This document shows, one piece after another, positions 1-11,765 of a stretch of DNA of 64,000 nt. A program made the translations under genes and the position numbers. How positions within the stretch are numbered: the stretch's first letter is position 1; each line of letters starts with the position of its first letter. The DNA lies in NCBI RefSeq assembly GCF_050624435.1, contig NC_134531.1:252354812-252418811 (forward strand), given 5' to 3'. The notes under the pieces are model-generated. The model ran no database searches, had not been told where the DNA came from, and saw nothing but the letters and a program-made list of their open reading frames with translations. Origin of the DNA: Tenrec ecaudatus (lineage: Eukaryota > Chordata > Mammalia > Afrosoricida > Tenrecidae).

Positions 1-540
1 GTGAGTAAGGTACGTGGCAAGAGAGGCATGCTGTTTTTTGCCAAAAACTGGTACACTGAAATGGCTGCATGTGAAGGTGCATTGTCCTGGTGCCAAACCA
101 GTCCTCCAGAAATGAGGCCTTTTTTGTTATATCCTGTTATGCAATCTTTTCAGAAGCTCTAATTAGAAATCTCGATTAGCAGTCTGACTTGGTGGAACAA
201 ACTCCACATGCATACGAGTCCACATTTTTGTCCATTCAGGAAGTTGACGATGTCCAGAATGAAGTTTGTCATCAATACACATGTCGCTTTTTTGAAATGA
301 GAAAACCACTTGTACACTTGAGTTTCCCCCATGGCGGTGTTGTTGTAAGCTATATTCAACATTATACAGTTTCTGCGGCAGTTTTTTCTGAGTAGGAAAC
401 AAAATTTCATAGCCACGTGATATTCTTTTAAATCAGCCATCACAAAAAATGAGGTTCGAGTGAAACAGCTTTCATGAAAAACTTCACTGTGACCCGAGAG
501 AACCTTCCCAGGCAACACCTCTGGGTGCATAACTCAGAGT
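1..540 (-). mobile_element. Mariner-type DNA transposon remnant, internally deleted, runs off the left edge
   Basis: Read on the minus strand, about 450 to 163 encodes the N-terminal helix-turn-helix part of a mariner transposase (MKFCFLLRKN, then TQVYKWFSHFKK). The frame shifts near 290, and the continuation is readable in the next frame. At about 100 to 1 the minus strand gives a WHQDNAPSHAAISV-like segment followed by FLAKNSMPLLP. This is the region around the second catalytic Asp of mariner transposases. The two blocks are closer together than in a complete gene of about 345 codons, so the middle is deleted. The frame is broken, so it is dead. Seen: the motifs. Known: their order in the Tc1/mariner family. 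The terminal repeat was not located. Confidence 0.72.
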
Positions 541-2515
541 GAGTAGGTCAGTACTCACATAGCCAGAAAAGCGCATTCTAGGAAAACTCCGCCCAGCAGA
601 GCTTTTTGGCTTTTTTTGGGGGGGTGGGGTGGGGGTTATAGTCCCTCATCTATAGATCCTAATACATAAGCAGCAATGTACTGAATGGTGAGAATGCAGG
701 CCTCTGCCAAGTCAGCCTAGTGTTACTGCATTGTGGCTTCAGGCCCATCTGACACAGGTCTTCCATCTTTGAAATTTTCAAGGGTGATCCTGACATTGTT
801 CCACAGATTTCCCAAACTCCTGCAGACACATATCAAGCTTGGAGTGAAGCTCTTCTCAGTTGGCTTAGGACAATGCAGAACCCTCCCACTTGCTGACCGA
901 GACTGGGAAAAAGCCCACAAGTCTCCTTTCTCCCCAAGGAATTACTCTACCAAATCGTCCAAACTCTGATTTCATCCCCAAGATGCTCACTGATCCTAAG
1001 TGGAACTAAAGTTCTCACATTTTGTATGGGGATCTGACCGTGAATCAGATATTCTGATAAAACTGAGATCAAGGGCTAAGTTCACTGAAATGTGGAACAC
1101 CTGCTCATTGTAAAACCTTTTCTTAAGGTCTTCCTATCCTGTCCTGGCCTACTGGGAGGGTCTTGTCTGACATAATGTTTAACACCGTGCCAGGTATATA
1201 ATAAAGATTGCTCAGTAAGTATTGGCTGAGGGAGGAATACAGAAATGCATTTAGATTATATAAATGTTTGACTTTTTTTGTTCTCTGTGAACTAATCTTG
1301 AAGTCCGGTTACCTGAATAAACTCATTTCTCAGAAGTTCAAGTAGATAGTATAAACATGGAGGGCAATACCTGACCTCTCCTGGCTTCCCTATTGTCATG
1401 AGGTAGGGCTCAGACATGACTCCATGCTCCATCCTGCTTTATCTACTTTGAAAGCAACCATCTCCCACTCTGCTTCTGTGCTAGGGTCGATGATTTGTTG
1501 CTGTGGCCACGTAGAACTCACAGACAAAACTCCCAGTTACGGGGCCTATTGGGGGAAAGGTCAAGAAAGGATCGGTATACAGTAAGGATCCAGTCATGCG
1601 TCCAAATTATCACCTCTCCTCAGCCAGCAGCCGAGTCCCCCTCCAGTCTCGAACCCTCAGCTACAAGTTCCGTTGACCTCTGCCTCTGTGGACGAAGAAG
1701 CTCGCCTTGGCTCAGCCTTCCAGTCCCACAGTCTCTGTGGCTCCTCTGTTCTGAAACTCGGTTTCTGGTCTCAGCCTGAGCCTTCAGATACCATACGTTC
1801 CGGTGCGTCTTGTCTCACCCTCTGACATGCTAGGCAGAGGTCTTACACTTGTTCTTTTGACATTTCTGTCCGAAATGGCTCCTAATGCAGAGGGATGGCT
1901 TTGAGGTGTGGCTTTTGTTTTTGAGCAGATGAAGGAAACAAAGAGTGTGACTCAGTTTACACCCTCTACTAAAGACAATTTTCCCTAATCCAATCCGTTA
2001 GCATAGCAGAACTCCTCACACAATGGACTCTAGCCAAGAAGTCCAGAATTATAACACATCACATAGAAAATTATGGCTAGAAGGGAAATATTAATTGACT
2101 ATAACCCTCATAGATATATACATACTTATTAAATTTCCAGCTTTTTTAGTTCTTCCCAGTAATTCCCCAACAAACATTGTTTTCTAGGTTGCCTCCAGAG
2201 GAAAATTATACATCTTTCTATTTCAAAATTAATATTTCCCTTTGAGCAGGGCTTACATATTTAAATAGGCATTACTTAAATAGTTAAGATGGGAAGAACT
2301 GTGAGGAATTAATTCCTACTTATTTTAATATTAGCCAGTTATTTAAAGTTCATTATAAATATCCTATACCACCTTCTTTCCTTTTATTTTTGTAATAGTC
2401 TACATTATGATCTTTTTTAAAAAAAGAAGGAAATGTGAATGTTTAATTCTTTTTATAATTTATAGCCCTGCATTAGAAACTCTGTGTTGAGCTGAGTAGG
2501 CTAGAGTAACATATC
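541..2515. other. Intergenic DNA, no gene recognised
   Basis: There is a T/G-rich tract at about 607-636 and a GC-richer patch at about 1490-1830 with short open frames that resemble nothing I know. An AT-rich stretch runs from 2080 to 2470. No splice-framed coding pattern is seen. Confidence 0.5.
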
Positions 2516-2519
2516 TGGT

Positions 2520-2932
2520 GACACATATGTGCAAGAAAGAACTTTATAGCAAGAAGTAATTTTATATCAAGTAAACCTCCCAGCCCAGTCCAACTCAAAT
2601 CCGTAAGTCCAATACGAGTCCATAAATCCTGTAAACTCATGCAGGCACAAGCAATGATGCAGAACACAGGAAAATCACAGGCCGGTGGGTACAAAGTAGT
2701 GTGGATCCACAGTCCCTGGAAACAAGGGACGGCTCTGGCAGCTCTCTGAGTGACCAGCAAGCAGGAAAGTGAAGGCAGAGGGGTGGGAATGGGGTTCCTC
2801 AAGTCCTCCTTATGAGAAGGCCACACCCTCAAGGAAGCACCATCAAGTTGTGGCCTCATTGACAGATGAGTTACACCCCTACACTTTTACATATCTTTAA
2901 GTTGACATAACAGTATGTAATGACCACAGTGA
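2520..2932 (-). mobile_element. Solo-LTR-like repeat, same family as 13984-14480 (minus)
   Basis: It shares ordered blocks with the LTR at 13984-14480: actttatagcaag, then cagcccagtcca, then tccgtaagtccaatacgagtc, then aacacaggaaaatcacagg, then ggatcca, then gccacaccctcaagg. It ends near tgaccaca. The start is eroded and no TSD was read. Confidence 0.6.
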
Positions 2933-3587
2933 TGGTCCAATGACACAAAGTAGGCAGTAGAAACCTGTTGTGGGTTCGGATAAAAGAAGACCACTACAAT
3001 GTCCAATTAGAATTATTGAAGTCATTTTTAATATCAGGCTCGCCTGGGCTGCAGTGGAATGTTCAAAGGGGAACCTCTCTCCTGACTGCAGCCCCCTCTT
3101 CCCTGGCCAGTTTTCTTGTATATTGTTCAGGGAGGGTAGACTACAGAAAGCAGAAGAAAAAGCAAGTTAAAATACATATATCGCTAAGTAAAACAGAAGT
3201 AAAACAAAAGTATGTTTAGGTAAAGTTTCAGGTGTCTTGTTTTATGAACCCAATCCTGGATTTTGTCTCTGGCCTGTCCTCCTAGCAGGGGAGGGAAGTG
3301 AGCACTGCTGTCCCTGAGAGAAGGATTCACAGCATCTCTAGCTAAGGGCGAGAGGGTCCTTCAACAAGAATTACTCTAAGGGCACTTACAAACCTGGATT
3401 CTATTGTGGTGTCCGAACAAATTACGTCATGCCACGCCTAGGCTGGTCCAAGGCAGGTGGGGAAAATGCCCTCACGGAAAAGTGTTCTCAGGACAGTTCT
3501 GCTTAAATGTGGTGACATGGACTGGTCTATTTCAAACCCCCCAATTGACCCATGGGTGAAGAGTGCGGCAGTTTGCTTTCCTTAAAG
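2933..3587. other. Intergenic DNA, nothing recognised
   Basis: Short overlapping open frames lie at 2968-3219. None has a recognisable domain. Confidence 0.45.
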
Positions 3588-3775
3588 ACTGACTCACTGT
3601 CATCAAGTCAGTTGTGACTCAGCGCAACAGTGTATAGGGTTTCTGAGGCTTATGTAAGACTGCAAAAGGAGCTCAGACAATGGACTGTTCAAAGTGGCAC
3701 ACCCCTAGCCATGCATGCTGCATGTTAGCTAGCCGCCTCCTTTCTTCCAAGGAGCAGCTGGTGGGCTAACAGGCC
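3588..3775 (-). mobile_element. AfroSINE-like remnant (minus)
   Basis: It reads in reverse like the body of the SINE family: actcactgtcatcaagtcag, gactcagcgcaacagtgta, then ggagcagctggtgggctaac. It is diverged. Confidence 0.5.
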
Positions 3776-3776
3776 A

Positions 3777-4030
3777 ATGCTTCACAGACGCCACCAAAGC
3801 GTGAAGTCCTACGGTGCGGTCCTAAGGATGGCGATCCTACAGTTTACATTGTTAGGACAGGTCGTCAGGAGAGACCAATTCCTGGAGACGGACATCATGC
3901 TGGATAAAGAACAGGGGCAGCGAAGGAGGGGAAGGTCCTCGAGATGGATTGACACCGTGGCTCCAACCAGGACACTTAACGATAACAGCACAGGGCCACA
4001 ATGAGCTGGAATCGACTTGCCCCACAGCAA
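3777..4030 (+). mobile_element. RTE/BovB-type LINE 3' end
   Basis: It contains gacatcatgctggataaag, ggcagcgaaggaggggaagg, gagatggattgacaccgtgg and a terminal cacaatgagctggaatcgac. The block order is the same as the 3' end of the long RTE copy at 28955-30785. The copy is heavily 5'-truncated. Confidence 0.6.
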
Positions 4031-4257
4031 GAGACCTGTATCTTTCCTACACTAAGATGAACTGCACTCAGTACGTGCCCTTCTGGAGTTGACAGTAGGA
4101 AAGATGACACGCATTATAGGAGGAGCTGAGGGGGGCATATGGAAGAGTAGTGACAAAGAAGGAAAACCGTCAGTGTTGAAAAATCATGGTAATGATTTCA
4201 TTATTTCTTTGGTACTCATAATCAACATCTGGGGAAGAATTCTTATCGTGACGCAAA

Positions 4258-4288
4258 ATGTGTGTGTGTGTGTGTGTGTATGTGTGTA
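4258..4288. repeat. (TG)n microsatellite
   Basis: About 15 TG units with one TA interruption. Confidence 0.9.
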
Positions 4289-4794
4289 AGTTCAAGACTA
4301 CAACAGCAGCTCAGAAAATGGGTTCTTAGAAGAGGCGCACCCCTAGTTATTCACTCTACATAGAACTGGGGACAAGGTCATTTATTTCAGGGCCTTCCTC
4401 CTACCCACCTGTAGGGCTGCGCTTTCCAGGGCACCTACTGTCTTCAAGTTGCCTCCTGCCTTCCTGCACATTCTCTGGCCTTGGAGACTCATTCGCTTGC
4501 ATTCCACTCCTCTTGGCTGTTTCCTGCTAAGTAGCATGCAAAACAAATACATTTTGTCACTGAGCTTACATGGTACACCTTCTGGGTGGCTTATTTCCAC
4601 TGTAACTCTTGAATTTAGAAGGACTAAATTTTGTTGTTGCTTATTGTTCCTTTCCTGCTCTAGTGAACAGCCGTGCACGGTATTGCAGTTGGCTCCAGTG
4701 AGGCCACTGCTCTGAAGGAATAATGCAGAATGCGGGTTGTCGCTAAACCGCCGCCACCCCCAAATCACAGAAATCCCTTTTCTTTTTGCTATTG

Positions 4795-5020
4795 ATGCTC
4801 AACACATTTTAAAATATCCTTATTGACATAGGATTCATAAGTCATAACATTTCAATAGTTTCATCATATTAAAAAGAGCTGTGCAATCCGTTCTAGAACA
4901 TTTTCTTCTTGTACTCATTGTTACTAGCGCCCCATTTCCCTCCACCTCCCCTCCCACACTCTCATTAATCCATTAATCTGGGTAATGTCTATAGATTTAC
5001 CTGTCTTGGATTTCATATAC
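4795..5020 (-). mobile_element. Ancient L1 3' region fragment (minus)
   Basis: The order is ttattgacataggattcataag, gagctgtgcaatccgttctag, then a C-rich run followed by aatccattaatctgggta and tttacctgtcttggatttca. This is the reverse-strand pattern of old eutherian L1 3' regions. It parallels the better copy at 34250-34940. Confidence 0.5.
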
Positions 5021-5526
5021 TGGAAAACATACCCAAAGAATCCAACAGCAATAACAAAATAAACCAGAGAAAAACCTCAATTGAAAAGAAAGCAGGAAGT
5101 ATTAAGAAGTAGAACAAATTTAAAATGGGTCACAAGGGAGATCCAATGATAAGGTGTTAGATTTTAACCCATCTGGTTCTGTAACCACTTTCCATTGCAC
5201 TCTGCACGATAAATGCTCAAGACATTTTGCTTCCCTATATAAGTAAACCTGCTTATCAGTCAAAGGGAACCATACATGCTTGATTGGCAGGAAAGATAAA
5301 ATATATTTGTCACATATTTTTTCAACCTAACATTCTAACAAAAGGAGTATGTAGTTGCTGTAGGGATGAAAAAATATTTAAACTCAGAATATAATTTAGA
5401 TGCTCCTCGATTTACTTTATTTTACTTAGTTATAGAATAAATCGTCATATACTTGCATTCCAGGGATGATTTCCCCTTCCCACTGCCCTTGGGAAAGGAC
5501 AGCAAGGTCAGTCAAGTAGACGGTCA

Positions 5527-5680
5527 GGCAAAAAGAGGAAGACCTGAAACGAAATAGATGGACCCAGTGGCTGTGACAATGAACTCAAACACAACAACTC
5601 TTGTGAGGACGGTGCGGTGTTTCTGTTGTCCAAAGGATTGCTGAGTCAGAACTGACGATGGTGCCTAACAAGAGCAGCAA
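5527..5680 (+). mobile_element. RTE/BovB-type LINE 3' end
   Basis: Reads aaaaagaggaagacctgaaa, then agatggacccagtggctgtg, ttgtgaggacggtgcggtgt and tgagtcagaactgacgatgg, ending in a gcaacaa-type tail. These are the same blocks as 30600-30785. Confidence 0.62.
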
Positions 5681-6470
5681 CATGTCCCTCAGTGTGGAAG
5701 TAAAGTAGCTAATTGAGCTTATATGTTCCTGATTTGCTATAACATGTAAAATTATCCAGATCTCTTCTTTGTTTCTCTTTTGTCTTAATATAGGACAACA
5801 CACCAGTGAGCTTGGCCCCGGTGATTATAAATCCCAAGTTGCCCCTCCTGGTGACAGCCAGAAGGTGATCTTCCCACTTCTACAGTTCACACTCTGATTC
5901 AATGAAGCACTAGTTCCACACAGATACATGCCTCTGTATGAAGTCATGTTAAATTCAGAAAAGAGTTTCCACTACATTTCCTCTTTCTTGAAATATTTGG
6001 CACTTTATCTGCTTTCCCTGATTTCACACATATTACTTCCTCCTCCTCCTCTAAAATGAATATCAAACCAAATGTAAAGGTAATATTAGTGAAGAATAAT
6101 AATTTAACCCCAAATTATCATTTAGCAGTTGGAGTTCACTCAATGGCAAGTATCACAAACAATTTGATAGGACACGCTATCAAAGAGTATTATTTAGCCT
6201 TCTTTCCTTTACTAAGGAGAATTATGTTTCCTGTTAATGCATTAAACAGAACTAACCAGTTTTGGGTCTCCTTATTCTATGGAATTGATATTTTTTTCAC
6301 CTTCAAAAACAAAACATGCAATTAGAATAATATGAAGGTTCTTAAAACTAAGTCAAATAGTATGAACATAATTAATGAAAAGGTGTTTTGTATCAGTGAT
6401 TATTTAACTATAGCTTATGAAGGACCCAATAAAGCAGAAATAACTTAAAAAAGGACTCTACGACTCAGTG
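5681..6470. other. AT-rich intergenic DNA, nothing recognised
   Basis: Open frame 6056-6325 (89 codons) has no recognisable domain and lies in low-complexity AT-rich sequence. Confidence 0.45.
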
Positions 6471-6477
6471 TACCGTG

Positions 6478-6560
6478 TATGGTATATGTACAAACGTGCT
6501 TGACACAATTGATGTAAGGATTGTTAAAACAGCTGTAAGAGCCCTCAATAAAATGTCTTT
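6478..6560 (+). mobile_element. Very short L1 3' end (plus)
   Basis: It holds only the last ~80 bp of the local young L1: a gtgcttgacacaattgatg block, then gtaagagccctcaataaaatg and an A-rich tail. No clear TSD. Confidence 0.7.
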
Positions 6561-6935
6561 TTAAAAGAGAAAATTAAAAACAACAAAAAAGAAAATGCGT
6601 GCTCCAGGACATTCCTTGTTCTACGGTTTTCACTCTCCTGTACTTCACAGGCTGTGTCTCTCAGATTGAAGGCTGGGTAGCCCTGTGGCCCAGCCAGTCC
6701 ACTGCTGTCATTGTATCTGACAGCGTGTATTCACTTTGTGTGTCTGTGTCTCATCTTGATAATCAATATTTAAGACATTTAAATGATGATATTTAATTGA
6801 CTATGATATAGGGTAAAGCAACTTTCACATGGCCTGGGAAACTAAAAAATGCATGCGGCTCACTTTCTCTTGATATTTACTTTGCTTGCAGTGGTCTGGA
6901 ACTAAACCCACAATATCTCCAAGGTATGTCTATAT

Positions 6936-7043
6936 TTCATCTATTATTTAATTATTTTGTTTATCCATATCCCCGCGGGTCACATGCGGCCCCCTGAGGA
7001 CATTTATCCGGCCAGTCTGGTGTTTTTGCCCGTTTGCGTTTTT
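6936..7043. repeat. Left copy of a 108-bp perfect direct repeat flanking an L1 insertion
   Basis: Identical base for base to 8736-8843, at an offset of exactly 1800. The repeat begins ttcatctattatttaattat and ends cccgtttgcgttttt. Its right part belongs to the hAT-like element whose remainder follows the second copy. Interpreted as an exceptionally long TSD of the L1 at 7044-8735. Confidence 0.93.
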
Positions 7044-8735
7044 TTTGCCCTAATCATTTTTTTCTCTTTTCTTCTTTTACATTTTATTAGGGACTCAAAC
7101 AACTCTTACCACAATCCATACATATACATACATCAATTGTATAAAGCACATCCATACATTCCCTGCCCCAATCATTCTCAAGGCATTTGCTCTCCACTTA
7201 AGCCCCTTGCATCAGGTCCTCTTTTTTTTCTCCCCCTCCCTCCCTATTCCCCCCTCCCTCATATGCCCTTGGTAATTTATGCCTCGTTATTTTGTCATAT
7301 CTTGCCCTATCCGGAGTCTCCCTTCCCCCCTTCTCTGCTGTCCCTCTCCCAGGGAAGAGGTCACATGTGGATCCTTGTAATCAGTTCCCCCTTTCCAACC
7401 CACTCACCCTCCACTCTCCCAGCATCGTCCCTCACACCTTTGGTCCTGAAGGTATCATCCACCCTGGATTCCCTGTACCTCCAACCCTCATATGTACCAG
7501 TGTACAGCCTCTGTCCTATCCAGCCCTGCAAGGTAGAATTCGGATCGTGGTAGTTGGGGGGAGGAAGCATCCAGGATCTGGGGGAAAGCTGTGTTCTTCA
7601 TCGATACTACCTCACACCCTAATTAACCCATCTCCTCTCCTAAACCCCTCTATGAGGGGATCTCCATTGGCCGACACTTGGGCCTTGGGTCTCCACTCTG
7701 CACTTCCCCCTTTATTTAATATGATATATATATACATATATACATATACATATATACATATACACATATATACACATACATACACACACTTATATCTTTT
7801 CTTTTTTGCATGATGCCTTATACCTGGTCCCTTGGGCACCTCGTGATCGCACTGGCCGGTGTGCTTCTTCCATGTGGGCTTATTTGCTTCTGAGCTAGAT
7901 GGCCGCTTGTTCACCTTCAAGCCTTTAAGACCCCAGACACTATCTCTTTTGATAGCCGGGCACCATCAGCTTTCTTCACCACATTTGCTTATGCACCCAT
8001 TTGTCTTCAGCGATCCTATCATGGAGGTGTGCAGTCAATGATATGAGTTTTTGTTCTTTGATGCCTGGTAACTGATCCATTCGGGACCACTCGATCACAC
8101 GGGCTGGTGTGTTCTTCCATGTGGACTTTGTTGCTTCTGAGCTAGATGGCCGCTTGTTTATCTTCAAGCCTTTAAGACCCCAGTCACTATCTCTTTTGAT
8201 AGCCGGGCACCATCAGCTTTCTTCACCACATTTACTTGTTCACCCACTTTGGCTCCAGCCGTTGTGTCGGGAGAGTGAGCATCATAGATTTCCAATTTAA
8301 TAAAAGAAGGTATTCATGCATTGAGGGAGTGTTTGAGTAGAGGCCCAAGGTCCTTCCGCCACCTTAATACTTGACCTATAAATATAGACACATAGATCTA
8401 TTTCCCCATCCTCCTATATATATTTGCATGTACATGTCTTTGTCTAGACCTCCATGAATGCCCTTTGACTCCTAGCTCTTTCCTCCATCTCCCTTGACCT
8501 TCCTCCTGCCCTACTACCATGCTTCATTGCCACCTGGGCTAGAGTATACCTCTTCTCTAAGCAACCTTACCCTTGATCATTTCCCACCAGGCCTGCCACT
8601 CCCCCTTCTCTACCATTTGGGGTCCCATGTTTTTCCCTTGTCCCTGGGTTTGTTAACACCACTTCCTTACCCCCCCTACCCCCCCACCCCAAGTCCCCCC
8701 GGAACTGTCGGTCCCGTTGTTTTTCATCCAGATAG
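7044..8735 (-). mobile_element. 5'-truncated L1 (3'UTR only), minus strand
   Basis: The reverse complement of the L1 polyadenylation end lies at about 7075-7100 (cattttattagggactc). The long 3'UTR follows, with the internal module present twice (about 7840-8085 and 8086-8330). It ends at 8735 inside the 3'UTR. Beyond the AATAAA, a ~35-bp extra tail (7044-7078) resembles the tail of the L1 at 32255-33420. A TA/CA microsatellite at about 7720-7790 lies within the 3'UTR. No ORF1 or ORF2 is included. Confidence 0.88.
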
Positions 8736-8843
8736 TTCATCTATTATTTAATTATTTTGTTTATCCATATCCCCGCGGGTCACATGCGGCCCCCTGAGGA
8801 CATTTATCCGGCCAGTCTGGTGTTTTTGCCCGTTTGCGTTTTT
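8736..8843. repeat. Right copy of the 108-bp direct repeat
   Basis: Identical to 6936-7043 and continuous with the rest of the hAT-like element on its right, so this side preserves the ancestral junction. Confidence 0.93.
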
Positions 8844-8967
8844 ACTTCAAAATAAAATCTGTGCAGCATGCATAGGAATTTGTTCATAGTTTTTTTTTAA
8901 ACAATAGTCTGGCCCTTCAACGGGTCTGAGGGACAGTGAACTGGCCCCCTGTTTAAAAAGTTCGAGG
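8767..8967 (+). mobile_element. hAT-like non-autonomous DNA transposon remnant
   Basis: Contains tcacatgcggccccctgagg near one end and gacagtgaactggccccctg, then tttaaaaagttcgagga, at the other. I recognise these as the terminal parts of a small non-autonomous hAT family (Charlie/OposCharlie-like) found in several mammals. The expected terminal bases are missing on both sides, so the ends are eroded. Family assignment is from memory. Confidence 0.55.
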
Positions 8968-8969
8968 AA

Positions 8970-10465
8970 TTATATTTGATTGCCAATGAATGAATGAAGT
9001 ATTCTTTCTGCACCTTGCTGGTCATTTCTTTCTTTTTTTAAAAAGAAAGAAAATTTGAAAAATAAGCTGAGACAGTAAAATGTTATTCACATTATATCTT
9101 AAAATTTATATTTGCAACCTGGTTTTATTAAATGGAAAATAATCCTTAAAACAACTAAGTATGATGAGAGGCACGATTTTGCAATGCAAGGTTATACATT
9201 CAAAGCTTCAGCTGGTGTAAAACCACCAATTGTCACCCGATTTCTCATCTTTTCTAAGAGAAGTAAACATTTCTTCCTGTTTACAAAAGCTTCTCTCAGT
9301 TTTTGAATCTTGGAAGTTAATTGGGGAAAACAAACTGTTCTCTGCTGTGTGGACTAAACTAGGGAATTGTGTGCAACCCTTGCGTGATCTTTTGTGAGTT
9401 CTCCTGCAAGAGTTCCGAGTGCATGTTGCAGTTCACGTGGAGTTCAGAGCAGATCACACAAGTGATGTTAGGAGCCAGCTAGTCAATTCTGACTCACAGT
9501 GAAGCTGTGAGAAACAGCTGGAAACATTGCTTGGCCCTGCGCCAACAGATGAAGCATGCTACTGTGTAATGAGCAAGTGATTCAACCTCACAGTTGGAAC
9601 ATGTGCATGATTACCATCCCTTTCCCATAAGACAAGCAGAGAGTTAAATGAGGCCATAATTATGTACAATTTTGCGTAGGACAGACAGATAGTAAATATC
9701 CAAGTAACCATGATGCTGATGGTGACGGTGACATTTTTAGAGTCTGTCATGACTTAGATCAAGAATTGACTTATTGGAGGGATGGGCATATGTGAACATC
9801 TGAGGAGCTCAGACATTGAAGACTCCAGTCACTGCTTTACGATAGACACCTTACATTTACTCGGGAGGAAATTGAAGTTTATAAAGGGAAAATAAGTCAC
9901 TCCATCCCTAACACCTTCCCTCCCATTCTGGTTGCTCTCTCTCCTCATGGTCCTGCTGCAGTCTTCTTCAGTTTCCTAGGCTGTGACAGATTTTATTTAC
10001 CAAAAATGGCCGTATCTCCTCCCACGGGCGCTCTTATTACGGTGTGATGTTGACACTTCTCCATCAAGCAATGTGTCTGTTTCCACTTTCTTATCGTGAA
10101 TTCCAAACCTGCATAATGAAAATGCTGAGCTCCCTTGAACATTCGCTCTTGCAACTCAGTGACCATGCTGTAAGGTGACTCGGGCCACAAGGGAAGATGA
10201 CGGCCTTTTGACTAATTGATATGCCATCTGGCAGCTACCATTAATGCCAGTCATGGACACTGACCAGGGCTGGGCTAAAAATCAGTGAGGTGCTGAGTCA
10301 ATGAAATATCTGAGAGGAAATGACAAGTGTTGCTCCAAAATCATGCCAACTTTATTAATCAAGTGTGACTATCACAATGTAAGCTGCTGTTTCCTCAACA
10401 GATTGTCCATCGAGGTCTTCACTCCTCTGAAAGTACAGTTTTCATCTCTCTAACCCTTTTCTCTA
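8970..10465. other. Intergenic DNA, nothing recognised
   Basis: Small open frames at 9112-9306, 9559-9750 and 9993-10190 lack recognisable domains. A short agccagctagtcaattctgac stretch near 9475 may be a SINE scrap. Confidence 0.45.
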
Positions 10466-10467
10466 GG

Positions 10468-10655
10468 AGCCCTGGTGTCATTGTGGTTATGACTTGGGAT
10501 GCTAACCAAAAGGTCAGCAGTTCAAAACCACGAGTTATTGAGGGAGAAAGATGGGAGTTTCTATTTCTGCAAAGAGTTACAGTCTAGAAAGCTCACGGGG
10601 ACAGCTGTACCCTGCCCTGTAGAGTCCCTACGAGTTGGCATCAGCTCCATTGTAG
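10468..10655 (+). mobile_element. AfroSINE (plus), nearly complete
   Basis: The tRNA-like head reads gagccctggtgtcattgtgg, then gctaaccaaaaggtcagcag and ttcaaaaccac (box-B-like). The body is gagaaagatgggagtttcta, aaagagttacagtctagaaa, ctgccctgtagagtccctac and gagttggcatcagctcc. The 189-codon open frame over this region is a chance frame through the SINE. Confidence 0.85.
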
Positions 10656-11214
10656 TGCGTTTAGTTATATTTAACCCTTCCATGAAGAATTCTCCAATCT
10701 TCAGTGCAGTGCACATCAAAATGGCAATCTTGACATCCTTGAGTGTCTCAGATCATGATCTTTTTCAATGTCATTTGAATTTTGGGAACGAAAGATGTCT
10801 GACGGAGAAAAATCCAGGCTGTGGAGTGAGTGGCTTATGGCTCTCCAATGAAATTCTCAAAGGACAGCTACACTTGAGGAATGGGCGGGTGCATTGTTAT
10901 GACAGTAAAAAATTTCTGGTATTTCCGGATTTTTTCTCATCAATGCAAGTTTCAGTGTTTTGTTTTTTAAACCTTCATTATAAGCTCCTATTATCCTGTG
11001 TCAGAAAAGAATTTATCAAGATTACTCTATTGGAATTAACAAAAAATAGCCTGCCTCCCCTGTTTTGAATTGAAGTAGCCTAGCTGATTTTTTAGCACTG
11101 AGGAAAATGGGAATTCCAAAACACTCCTTTGTGCGTATGCATAAAGTGTACCCTACCAATACTAAGAAGTCTATTTCTGATAGAACTTATCTCCAGCCAT
11201 CCACTGATAGCAGA

Positions 11215-11765
11215 CATTAAAATATACTTTCATTGGCGGCTCTTTAATCTCTTATCACAATCCATACATTCCTGCAATGTGTCAAGTACATTTGCACATA
11301 TGCTACCATCATCACTTTCAAAGCATTCTCTTCCCACTTGAGCCCTGGATATCAGCTCCCCATTTCTTCCCTCTTCCTCACACACCCTCCCTCATGAACC
11401 CTTGATAAGTTATAGGTTATTTTTTCCATATCTTACATCGTTCTCCATCGCCCTCACCCACTTTTCCATTACTGGTTCCCCTGGGAGGGGGTTCTAGATT
11501 AATCCATGTGTTCAATTCCCCCTTTCTCCCCCACCTTCTCCTAATCCTGGTATCTCTATTCTCTTTGTTGGCCTGAGTGGTTTATTTATCCTGGATTCCC
11601 TACGTTCTGGGCTCTTATCTGTAGCAGTGCGCATGCTCTGGTCCAATCTGTTTTGTAAGGTAGAATTGAGGTCATGATAGTGGGGTGAAGGAAGCACCAA
11701 AGAGCTAGAGGAAAGTTATGTGTTTCATCAGTGCTATACTGCACCCTGACTGGCTCATATCAGGG
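11215..11765 (-). mobile_element. L1 3' end, minus strand
   Basis: Reverse L1 tail (tctcttatcacaatccatac) followed by 3'UTR blocks, ending near cactgactggctcatatcag-type sequence. Imperfect flanking similarity (gacattaaaatatac at 11215 and gacattttaaaatac at 11757) may be a decayed TSD. Confidence 0.8.

Noticed and set aside
6957..7813. Overlapping proline/serine/histidine-rich plus-strand frames of 198 and 173 codons
   Set aside because: They start in the 108-bp repeat and run through the reverse L1 3'UTR and a TA/CA microsatellite.
10468..10530. tRNA gene suggested by A/B-box-like sequence
   Set aside because: It is the head of a SINE; no complete cloverleaf was seen.
10499..11068. 189-codon plus-strand open frame
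   Set aside because: It begins inside an AfroSINE and continues into unrelated unique DNA; no domain or codon pattern.
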